Assembly (NCBI GenBank): GCA_903891735.1 | Contig: CAITFQ010000069.1 | Location: 1-15,058, forward strand | Direction: 5' to 3' | Length of the DNA: 15,058 nucleotides | Source of the DNA: Candidatus Uhrbacteria bacterium | GTDB taxonomy: Bacteria > Patescibacteriota > Patescibacteriia > UBA9934 | Shown: piece after piece, positions 6,314-12,303 of the stretch | Layout: each line of letters starts with the position of its first letter | Position numbering within the stretch: position 1 is the stretch's first letter | Program-made: the position numbers and the translations under genes | Notes under the pieces: generated by a model | The model's input: the letters and a program-made list of their open reading frames with translations, nothing else | Database searches by the model: none | What the model was told of the DNA's origin: nothing

Positions 6314-7282
6314 ATGGAATTCGCCTCGCAACTTCAGGCTCGTTTCGGCGCTAAGTACAAGAGCCAAGAAAGCCTGGCTAAACACGTCAATTTCCGCATC
6401 GGCGGCCCGGCTCAGTACTTCGTGGAGGCCGTGACTAGTCAGGACATTATCGACGCCGTGACGCTGGCCAAACAAGCCGGTGTGCCTTGGTTTGTGCTCG
6501 GTGGCGGCAGCAACACCCTGGTGGCCGACGCTGGCTTTGCTGGCCTGGTCATTAAAGCCGCCAATCGTCAGCTCAAAATCGACGGCATTCACGTCATCGC
6601 CGAGGCCGGTGTGATTTCGGCCGCCGTAGCGCGGGCCACCGCCCAGGCCGGACTCCGTGGTTTCGAATGGGCTATTTCTCTCCCCGGCACCATCGGTGGG
6701 GCCGTCCGTGGTAACGCCGGCTGCTTTGGTGGTGAAATGAAAGATAACCTTGAATCAGTGCGCGTCCTCCGTCACGGCGAACTCAAAACCCTACTGGCCG
6801 CCGAACTCGCCTTCGCCTATCGCGATAGCCTTTTCAAACACCTCGGCAATGACGATGTCGTCCTCGATGCCACCTTACGCCTCACTCCCGGCGACGCAGC
6901 CGAGGCCATGTCAGCCTTAGAAAAAAATCTTGCTGGCCGCAAAGCCAGCCAACCACTCGGCTCATCTTCTGCTGGTTGCATGTTCAAAAACTTTGAATAC
7001 AGCGACGACAACATGATTGGTAAACTCGCCGCTCTGCACCCCGTTCCGCCAGCTATGTTGGCTAATCATCGCCTGGCCGCTGGTTGGATCATCGACGTAC
7101 TCGGTCTCAAAGGCACCCGCATCGGCGACGCCATGGTCAGCGACACGCACGGCAACTTCCTGGTTAACAAAGGCGCCGCCACGGCTGCTCAGATTATCGA
7201 ACTTATAACTCTCATCAAAACCCGCGTCAGCACTGAAACCGGCCTCGAACTGCACGAAGAAGTTCAGTACCTCGGCTTTTAA
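6314..7282 (+). CDS. murB: UDP-N-acetylenolpyruvoylglucosamine reductase MurB
   Basis: A flavoprotein that reduces UDP-GlcNAc-enolpyruvate to UDP-N-acetylmuramate in peptidoglycan synthesis. From ATG at 6314 it is 322 residues. The FAD domain shows HVNFRIGGPAQYF (25-36), LGGGSNTLV (62-70) and GFEWAISLPGTIGGAVRGNAG (116-136), then YRDSLFK. The general-acid position is a cysteine, C222 in SAGCMFKN, in place of the E. coli Ser229; such Cys variants are known in the family. The C-terminal ELHEEVQYLG holds the conserved glutamate (E315/E316). Between FKN and GLKGTRIG there is an extra segment of about 30 residues. An in-frame ATG at 6296 would add MLLCPH. The next gene starts 2 bp after its stop. 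Confidence 0.96.
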   Translation: MEFASQLQARFGAKYKSQESLAKHVNFRIGGPAQYFVEAVTSQDIIDAVTLAKQAGVPWFVLGGGSNTLVADAGFAGLVIKAANRQLKIDGIHVIAEAGVISAAVARATAQAGLRGFEWAISLPGTIGGAVRGNAGCFGGEMKDNLESVRVLRHGELKTLLAAELAFAYRDSLFKHLGNDDVVLDATLRLTPGDAAEAMSALEKNLAGRKASQPLGSSSAGCMFKNFEYSDDNMIGKLAALHPVPPAMLANHRLAAGWIIDVLGLKGTRIGDAMVSDTHGNFLVNKGAATAAQIIELITLIKTRVSTETGLELHEEVQYLGF

Positions 7283-7284
7283 TT

Positions 7285-7713
7285 ATGACCTATCAAGCTC
7301 GCATGTACGCCGACGGGGGAGCGCGCGGCAACCCCGGTCCGGCCGCTGGTGGCGCCGTCATCTTCAAACTCGATGAGCAGGGTAATCAAACTGAACGCTT
7401 AGCCGACGTCGGCCATTACTTTCCTCATGCTACCAACAACGTCGCGGAATATACGGGTATCATCATCGGCCTCAAGAAAGCCCACGAACTCGGCCTCGCC
7501 ACACTCGACGTCTGCCTCGACTCGGAACTCTGCGTCAAGCAAATCAACGGCCAGTACAAAGTCAAAAACCCGGTCCTCGGCAAACTTTTTTTGGAAGTCT
7601 ACAATCTCAAACAACACTTTCGCCAAATCGCTTTTCGCCACGTCCGTCGTGCTTTCAACACGGAGGCCGACGCCGTCGTCAACCGGACTATCGATGCCAA
7701 TTTGCAGATGTGA
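7285..7713 (+). CDS. RNase HI-like ribonuclease
   Basis: This 142-residue protein has the RNase H fold and active site. D10 is in YADGGARGNPGPAAGG, E55 in NNVAEYTG, D79 in CLDSELCVKQI, and D129 in NTEADAVVN. The domain degrades RNA in RNA-DNA hybrids. It resembles the short RNase HI-like group without the basic-protrusion insert of E. coli RnhA, so I give no symbol. It follows murB with a 2-bp gap and is probably co-transcribed with it. The TGA stop codon forms the TGN part of the pilM extended -10. Confidence 0.88.
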   Translation: MTYQARMYADGGARGNPGPAAGGAVIFKLDEQGNQTERLADVGHYFPHATNNVAEYTGIIIGLKKAHELGLATLDVCLDSELCVKQINGQYKVKNPVLGKLFLEVYNLKQHFRQIAFRHVRRAFNTEADAVVNRTIDANLQM

Positions 7714-7719
7714 TAGAAT
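7711..7719 (+). promoter_or_regulatory. Extended -10 promoter of the pilM unit
   Basis: TGA-TAGAAT: the stop codon of the RNase H gene doubles as the TGN of an extended -10, and TAGAAT (five of six) ends 9 bp before the pilM ATG. It separates murB-rnh from the pilus genes and predicts a leaderless pilM mRNA. Confidence 0.6.
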
Positions 7720-7728
7720 GGTCTCACT

Positions 7729-8799
7729 ATGAGTCTCTTCAGCGGCAAAAAAGAAGAACATTTTGACGGCCTGCTGGGCATCGACCTGGGTCCGTCTGGC
7801 ATCAAGATCGCGGAACTAGTAGGGGAGAAGGGCCGCCTTCGCCTGTCCACTTACGGTTATTCGGAAAACACCACTGCCAGCGAGAACACCCCGTCGTTAC
7901 TGGAGGATCCCACCAAAGCTGCCGCCCTGATCCAGCGCATTATCAAAGAGGCCGGCATGAAAGCTACCCGCGTGGTGGCGGCTTTGCCTTCCGCCCAAGT
8001 TTTCCAAACCATCATCACTATTCCGCCCGGCAAAAGCAAGGAGGAAATGAAAGTCCTGATCGAAGCACAAAGCACCAAGCTCTTGCCGTTACCTTTGGCC
8101 GACATGATTGTTGACTCTAACATTCTCGACAAAGACGAAGCTGGCTTGAGCAATATCCGCGTCCTGGTCACGGCCGCGCCCAAAGCTCTCGTCCAAAAAT
8201 ATATCGATCTCTTCCGCCAAACCAAACTCGAACTCGTGTCGCTCGAGACTGAAGTTTTCGCCCTGATCCGCAGCCTCGTCGGCAAGGACAAGTCACGCGT
8301 CATGTTGGTCGACATTGGCTACGACCAGACGAACGTGGCTATCGTCATTGGCGGCGTGCCATACTTGCATCGCAGCATGAAGGGTGGCGGTCAGAACATC
8401 ACCATGGCCATCGCTGGCAGCATGGGCATTTCCGCCGCTGAAGCCGAGCGCGTTAAGTGCGACTTATCGTTGAATTCGACCAGCGCCGAACCACCAGCCG
8501 CCGTCCAGACAGCTTTATCGGCTTTAGTTCACGAACTCAAATACTCACTGGAAATGTACTCTGGCCAAGCCTGGCACAATGAAGGCGCCATCGAAAAAAT
8601 CATTGTGACTGGCGGCAGTGCGCAGTTGCCAGCCCTCGATCCATATCTCACTAAACTGCTCGACGTGAACGTCTATATTGGCGATCCTTGGGCCCGTATT
8701 ACTGCACCCGCCGGTTTGCGTCCTATTCTCGACGAGATCGGACCCCGTTTTAGTATTGCCGCCGGCCTGGCTATGCGCCTGACCGAACACGATGCTTAG
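7729..8799 (+). CDS. pilM: Type IV pilus assembly protein PilM
   Basis: This 356-residue actin-like ATPase-fold protein forms the cytoplasmic ring of the type IV pilus alignment complex, normally binding the PilN N-terminus. Nucleotide-binding segments are phosphate 1 LLGIDLGPSGIKIAEL (about residues 15-30), phosphate 2 MLVDIGYDQTNVAIV, and the adenosine motif IIVTGGSAQLPALDPYL, ending with FSIAAGLAMR. The length is normal for PilM. It is the first gene of the pilus cluster; a receiver-like gene follows after 3 bp. No pilN or pilO lies next to it, so its usual partners must be elsewhere or absent. Confidence 0.93.
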   Translation: MSLFSGKKEEHFDGLLGIDLGPSGIKIAELVGEKGRLRLSTYGYSENTTASENTPSLLEDPTKAAALIQRIIKEAGMKATRVVAALPSAQVFQTIITIPPGKSKEEMKVLIEAQSTKLLPLPLADMIVDSNILDKDEAGLSNIRVLVTAAPKALVQKYIDLFRQTKLELVSLETEVFALIRSLVGKDKSRVMLVDIGYDQTNVAIVIGGVPYLHRSMKGGGQNITMAIAGSMGISAAEAERVKCDLSLNSTSAEPPAAVQTALSALVHELKYSLEMYSGQAWHNEGAIEKIIVTGGSAQLPALDPYLTKLLDVNVYIGDPWARITAPAGLRPILDEIGPRFSIAAGLAMRLTEHDA

Positions 8800-8802
8800 C
8801 CT

Positions 8803-9180
8803 ATGAGTCAGCCGCCCACCATTCTTTTCGCTCTGCCTGATCAGCATCTGGCTGCTATTTTCGCGCGTCAGTTCACCCATGACGGCTGGTTGTCGGAAAC
8901 CGTAGCCACGCTGACCGAGGCCGAACTTCGCGCCGTGCAGCTCCGCCCTAATGTCATCATTTTCGACGCTACTGTTATCACTCAAGCGGCCGCACTCGCT
9001 GCCGAAATTAAGCGTCTCAAAAACCTCCCCACCTTACTCAAAACCAAACTCATCGTGCTCGGCGACGCGGCTCATATGCGCCTCATCAACGACGCCTTGG
9101 CTGCCGGCGCCACCGATTATATTTTACTCCCGCATCTCACACCCAATGCCCTCGTGGCTCGTCTCCGCCGCTTGCTCTAG
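8803..9180 (+). CDS. Degenerate response-regulator receiver-like protein
   Basis: This 125-residue protein has the length and alternating beta/alpha pattern of a lone CheY-like receiver. A likely phospho-acceptor is D55 in VIIFDATVI. The usual acidic pair after beta-1 is reduced to one Asp (FALPDQH). The Thr/Ser of beta-4 is replaced by glycine (LIVLGDAAH), and the conserved Lys before Pro in beta-5 is missing (DYILLPHLTP). It may be a pseudo-receiver used for protein contact, not phospho-signalling. Lying between pilM and the pilin gene, with a 3-bp gap from pilM, it probably takes part in pilus control. No output domain is attached. Confidence 0.65.
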   Translation: MSQPPTILFALPDQHLAAIFARQFTHDGWLSETVATLTEAELRAVQLRPNVIIFDATVITQAAALAAEIKRLKNLPTLLKTKLIVLGDAAHMRLINDALAAGATDYILLPHLTPNALVARLRRLL

Positions 9181-9185
9181 AGCTG

Positions 9186-9194
9186 TGTTATAAT
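9186..9194 (+). promoter_or_regulatory. Consensus extended -10 promoter of the pilin-like gene
   Basis: TGT-TATAAT, a perfect -10 hexamer with extended TGN, ends 9 bp before ATG at 9204. It is the strongest promoter in the window and fixes the start of the pilin-like gene. The predicted mRNA is leaderless or nearly so. Confidence 0.7.
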
Positions 9195-9203
9195 AGTTGC
9201 AAT

Positions 9204-9680
9204 ATGACAAAAATCGAAGTGTTGGTAGTTGCTCTTATCATCGGCGTGTGCGGCAGCTTAGCCGCCAGTGCTGTCCTCACCGCCCGTCTGCGCACTCGCG
9301 ACGCCACCCGTTTGTCGCACGTTCGCGAAATTCAGGATGCCCTCGAATCTTACTTCACTGATCACGCTGGCTTTCCGGAAGTTGCCGACGCCTTAGCTCT
9401 CGGCCAGGGCAGTACCGAGTGTTTGGCTAGCAACGGCTTTGCCTGCAGTATCGCCCCCGACGACGCTTATCTCCGCATGGTACCGCAGCCACCAACCACC
9501 GGTTTGCATCAAAAATCCAGCTGCAGCGGCGTCGCCAATGCTTACTGCTACACCGGTAGTGCCACCAGTTATCATCTGCAGTTTGAACTCGAAGCCAGTA
9601 ACAGTCTGCTCGGCTTAACCAAAGGCGCCAACTGCGCAACCGAAACTTCGCTCCAGCCCGGCGCCTGTTCCTCACTGTAA
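9204..9680 (+). CDS. Type IV pilin-like protein lacking a prepilin leader
   Basis: This 158-residue protein begins MTKIEVLVVALIIGVCGSLAASAV, which resembles a mature type IV pilin N-terminus with Glu at position 5 and a single hydrophobic helix. REIQDALESYFTDHAGFPE (41-59) is typical of the following pilin alpha-helix region. The globular part has six cysteines (73, 81, 107, 115, 144, 155), possibly three disulfides, and ends in the ANCATETSLQPGAC segment. There is no basic leader or Gly before the F/M-xxx-E site: in-frame codons upstream (LCYNSCN) give no leader, and a consensus promoter lies 9 bp before ATG. The prepilin peptidase gene follows after 12 bp. It could be a minor pilin or pseudopilin inserted without processing. 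Confidence 0.72.
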   Translation: MTKIEVLVVALIIGVCGSLAASAVLTARLRTRDATRLSHVREIQDALESYFTDHAGFPEVADALALGQGSTECLASNGFACSIAPDDAYLRMVPQPPTTGLHQKSSCSGVANAYCYTGSATSYHLQFELEASNSLLGLTKGANCATETSLQPGACSSL

Positions 9681-9692
9681 GGCTTTAAACGT

Positions 9693-10487
9693 ATGACCAT
9701 TTTCTTGACCCTCATCTTCGCAGCCGTCCTTGGCGTCTTAACCGGCAGCATTGTCAACGCCACGGTTCTCCGCACCAAAGCCGGCTTGCCGCTAATGAGC
9801 CGCGCTAAATGTCTGTCTTGCGTCGAGCCGATTCACTGGTTCGACTTAATCCCCGTGCTCAGCTACTTCCTGCTCAAGGGTCGTTGCCGCCGTTGTTCCG
9901 CCGCCATCGAATGGCAATATCCAGTGGTGGAAATCGCCATGGGTCTGCTCTTCGCCCTTTTTGCCTTGCGCATCATTCTCGGTCTCGGTATCCCAAGTTA
10001 CATCACCGGCAGCGAACAGGGGATTCTCTTCATCCGCGACGCCCTACTCTCGGTTTTCTTGGTCATCATCTTCCTCTACGACTTCCGCTTCAGCGTCATT
10101 CCCGACAAATTCTCAATTCCCGCCATCATCTTGGTCGTGCTCTTTAACTGCCTGCTCGGCGCCTCAACTTTCTCCATGCTCCTCGGCGGCCTAGCCTTGG
10201 GTGGCTTTTTCTCCCTCCAATTCTTAGTCTCCCGCGGCCAGTGGGTCGGCGGCGGTGACATCCGCATGGGCCTCTTAATGGGCTTTTTACTGGGCCTGCC
10301 CCTCGGCCTCGTCTCTCTCTTCCTAGCCTACGTTCTCGGCGCTTTCGGCGGCCTCGTACTTCTCGTGAGCGGTCACCGCAGCCCCCAGAGCCACGTCCCC
10401 TTCGGCACTTTCCTCGCCGGCGCCACCATCATCACCCTCATCTTCGGCCCGTTGATTTTGAACAGTTACTTGGCTCTTTTATACTAA
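9693..10487 (+). CDS. pilD: Prepilin peptidase (A24 family, PilD type)
   Basis: This 264-residue polytopic membrane protein would cleave and often N-methylate prepilins at the cytoplasmic face. The N-terminal domain has the zinc-type C40/C43 and C65/C68 pairs (CLSC, CRRC), and the GSxxN segment appears as GSIVNATVLR. The two catalytic aspartates are D130 in FLYDFRFSVIPD and D189 in VGGGDIRMGLLMG. About eight hydrophobic segments are seen and the length is normal. It follows the pilin-like gene with 12 bp between; TAAGG at the pilin stop is the only mild Shine-Dalgarno-like match in the window. Repeat element C starts 3 bp after its stop. Confidence 0.95.
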   Translation: MTIFLTLIFAAVLGVLTGSIVNATVLRTKAGLPLMSRAKCLSCVEPIHWFDLIPVLSYFLLKGRCRRCSAAIEWQYPVVEIAMGLLFALFALRIILGLGIPSYITGSEQGILFIRDALLSVFLVIIFLYDFRFSVIPDKFSIPAIILVVLFNCLLGASTFSMLLGGLALGGFFSLQFLVSRGQWVGGGDIRMGLLMGFLLGLPLGLVSLFLAYVLGAFGGLVLLVSGHRSPQSHVPFGTFLAGATIITLIFGPLILNSYLALLY

Positions 10488-10490
10488 AAA

Positions 10491-10674
10491 GTCGTTAGTG
10501 AGACGCTCAGTCTTGTAGCGTGGCAGGTCAGTCAGCGAAGACGAGCGGCATGTTCTACGACGACGCCAGCCGTCGGCCCTGCGTCGAGTCCGCGAGTACG
10601 ACGAGCTCAGTGGACTCGTGCGGTTGACGATGGCGCAGCTAGGAGTGGAACTGCCCGAGTCTCGCGCTGACGAT
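10491..10674 (+). repeat. Structured intergenic element, copy C
   Basis: This 184-bp element fills the gap between convergent pilD and arfB. GTCGTTAGTGAG (10491-10502) pairs with CTC-(GC bulge)-GCTGACGAT (10661-10674). Hairpin ACGCT/AGCGT (10503-10507/10517-10521) is as in copy A. Alternatively GTCTT/AAGAC (10510-10514/10538-10542) pairs as in copy B, and CTC/GAG may extend it. Further hairpins are GACGC/GCGTC (10562-10566/10581-10585) with an inner GCC-GTC-GGC, and the central CGAGTCC/GGACTCG (10585-10591/10612-10618). The 3' 26-bp block (10654-10679) equals that of copy B. No real gene is seen in this gap. Confidence 0.8.
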
Positions 10675-10679
10675 ATCGA

Positions 10680-10713
10680 TTACTCAATATTTCTTCGTTG
10701 TGCTCGCAAAGAC
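10680..10713. repeat. Diverged copy of the GCAAT palindromic tail
   Basis: By hand alignment 29 of 35 positions match 3936-3970, with one gap (shared TTACTCAA, CTTCG, GCTCGCAA and GAC). It follows element C just as the other copy follows element B, so element plus tail form one composite unit. Here the palindrome is broken (ATTTC versus GCAAA), and the sequence encodes the stop codon and last ten residues of arfB on the minus strand. Confidence 0.6.
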
Positions 10714-11093
10714 TTGGTCTTTGTTCTTCTTGCTTTGCTATCTCGTCGACGTAACTGCGACGCCCACGTCGGCCTAGTTGCTACTCTTTTAATTTGCGGC
10801 GTCAGTGCATGAGTAATTAGTCTGTCGAGCTTCTCGAGCGCCGTCTCGCGGTTCTGGCTTTGACTTCTTTGTTCGCTCGAACTCATCACTACCTCACCCT
10901 CACTATTAAGTCGATTTTTCAGGGCTGCCCGCAACTTCGCCTTCTCTGAATTATCAAACGCAGTACTTCCGGCTAAATTCCAATGCAGTTGGGCCTTAGT
11001 CGACACTTTATTGACGTTCTGTCCGCCAGCTCCTGACGAGCGCACGTACACCACCCTAATCTCATTTTCTGGAATTTTGCGCGCTGCTAGCAT
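10680..11093 (-). CDS. arfB: Peptidyl-tRNA hydrolase ArfB (ribosome rescue factor)
   Basis: This 137-residue protein of the ArfB/ICT1 family enters stalled ribosomes lacking an A-site codon and hydrolyses peptidyl-tRNA. The GGQ catalytic motif is at 23-25 in SSGAGGQNVNKVSTKAQLHW. A basic tail follows ATRPTWASQLRRRDSKARRTKTKSLRAQRRNIE; in this family the tail binds the empty mRNA channel. The length is close to the usual 140, so a full release factor is excluded. The last ten residues (SLRAQRRNIE) and the TAA are encoded by repeat-tail sequence. TATAAT lies 9 bp before the ATG on the minus strand. Leaderless and non-stop mRNAs may make rescue important, but that is inference. Confidence 0.92.
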   Translation of the reverse strand: MLAARKIPENEIRVVYVRSSGAGGQNVNKVSTKAQLHWNLAGSTAFDNSEKAKLRAALKNRLNSEGEVVMSSSEQRSQSQNRETALEKLDRLITHALTPQIKRVATRPTWASQLRRRDSKARRTKTKSLRAQRRNIE

Positions 11094-11107
11094 AATGGTA
11101 CCATTAT
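11092..11107. promoter_or_regulatory. 16-bp perfect palindrome over the arfB start and -10
   Basis: ATAATGGTACCATTAT is a perfect palindrome that includes the end of the arfB start codon and most of its -10 hexamer. It lies between arfB and the divergent kinase-like gene. It could be an operator for a dimeric repressor acting on both genes, or a consequence of the -10/ATG layout. Confidence 0.4.
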
Positions 11108-11108
11108 A
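11103..11108 (-). promoter_or_regulatory. Consensus -10 of arfB
   Basis: On the minus strand TATAAT (perfect) is followed by 9 bp (GGTACCATT) and the arfB ATG at 11093. TG lies directly before it, without the N of a standard extended -10. The spacing equals that of the permease, pilM, pilin and glyA, predicting a leaderless arfB mRNA. Confidence 0.65.
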
Positions 11109-11130
11109 CAGGATTCATCTTATTGCTCCT

Positions 11131-12300
11131 ATGAACATGGAAGTCGGTCGTTTCGTCACTGGTGCCTCGGGGCGTGAACGTAAGGAAAAAGTCGCTGCTA
11201 ACTTAGAAGCTCTGGCCGGTCACCCTTTGGTCGACATGGCTCGTCCCACCTTACTCGGCGAAGGCGGTAACCACGTCGTTTTTACTTTAGCCGAAGGACA
11301 CGGTGTAGTGGTTAAAGTCCAACGCGAGTACCTACTTGATTCGTTTGATTACGCGGAAGAAATGATGGGTCATGCCAGCGAACCTGAAATCGCCAAGCGC
11401 CAATTGCGCGTTCTACAAAAAAGACTACGGCAAGAACAGGGCAACTCAGACACGGTTGCCAAATATTTCCCCGGGCAAACTCTCGTCGAAAATATCAGCA
11501 TCATGCCAGTTCCATTCACACCTGAACTCCTGCAAACATTAGCTCGTCCCGACCGCCCAGCGCCAGAGTTACCGTCAGGTCAATACGAACTACCAACTAT
11601 CGTCACCGTCCAAGAGCAAGCCCCGGACGCCGCTTTCGGCCCAGAGTCATACGGTGTGCAGATGCGTTACATCGAAAGTCAACCAGAGTTTTTAGACGGT
11701 TCGGCTGTAGATTCCTACACGGATCTAAATGCTCTCTGGCTCGATGGTGCAGACTCGTCTGACGCTCCTCAGCTCGGCCTATCAGACATGGTCAAACACC
11801 AAGAGGATTTAGAATTTTTCGCTTTGGCCAAGCGCGACCAGGCCGTGCATGATACTTGCGTCAAATTCGTCACCGCCGCCATGCAGCTCAGCCGTGAAAC
11901 CGGCAACTTACTCGATTTTATTGGCGCCAATAACGTCCGTGCCTTTCCGCAAACCACCGGCTCAGTCGAAGCTTGGCGGCTCCTGATGATCGACGGCCGC
12001 CTAGCTGGTGGCATGTTTGCCCATGGTCGGGGAATAGTTAATCGGATGATTGATCACAAGCCAGATATTTCCATAGCCGAAGTCGGCATCGCTATGCTCG
12101 CTCTCAACTACACCCGTTTCATCAACGCTTGGGCCGCTGACCTCGGGTTATCCGATCGCCTCAAATTCCTCGACCAACCAGTCGCCCCACACAGCCAAAC
12201 GATTCTCAACGCTATCGCCAAAAGCTACCGTGGCGAGGAATTCTCTGTTCGATCAGTGTCGGATCAAGAGAAACTACCTAGCCAAATTGCTGCTAAATAA
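11131..12300 (+). CDS. Unrecognised protein with a protein kinase-like fold signature
   Basis: I do not recognise this 389-residue protein as a named family. Its N-terminus has LLGEGGNHVVFTLAEGHGVVVKV: a glycine-rich loop (42-51) and a lysine in a beta-strand (K62), as in kinase N-lobes. Much later LLDFIGANNVRAF (D262, N267) and WRLLMIDGRL (D288) sit like the catalytic loop Asp/Asn and the DFG-type Asp. Between them are about 200 residues with a charged helix (80-104) and a proline-rich part (127-165). Starts at 11131 or 11137 fit best; the frame is open to 11011, inside arfB. ligA follows after 3 bp, so co-expression is likely. No membrane segment or signal peptide is visible. The substrate is unknown, and an inactive pseudokinase is possible. 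Confidence 0.6.
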   Translation: MNMEVGRFVTGASGRERKEKVAANLEALAGHPLVDMARPTLLGEGGNHVVFTLAEGHGVVVKVQREYLLDSFDYAEEMMGHASEPEIAKRQLRVLQKRLRQEQGNSDTVAKYFPGQTLVENISIMPVPFTPELLQTLARPDRPAPELPSGQYELPTIVTVQEQAPDAAFGPESYGVQMRYIESQPEFLDGSAVDSYTDLNALWLDGADSSDAPQLGLSDMVKHQEDLEFFALAKRDQAVHDTCVKFVTAAMQLSRETGNLLDFIGANNVRAFPQTTGSVEAWRLLMIDGRLAGGMFAHGRGIVNRMIDHKPDISIAEVGIAMLALNYTRFINAWAADLGLSDRLKFLDQPVAPHSQTILNAIAKSYRGEEFSVRSVSDQEKLPSQIAAK

Positions 12301-12303
12301 TTT

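Noticed and set aside
7285..7713. Frameshift between murB and the RNase H gene
   Set aside because: murB ends normally after its conserved C-terminal glutamate region, and the RNase H gene has its own start and complete active site 2 bp later.
9693..10487. Loss of a catalytic residue in the prepilin peptidase, to explain the leaderless pilin
   Set aside because: Both catalytic aspartates (D130, D189) and the four cysteines are present, so the enzyme looks active.
478..10674. CRISPR array or tRNA/tmRNA explanation for the three repeats
   Set aside because: Copies are kilobases apart with no short regular repeats and spacers. No T-loop, anticodon arm or 3' CCA pattern fits the shared blocks.
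10618..10812. 64-codon plus-strand ORF in the pilD-arfB region
   Set aside because: It begins in repeat element C and runs antisense to the conserved arfB tail. It shows no protein similarity.
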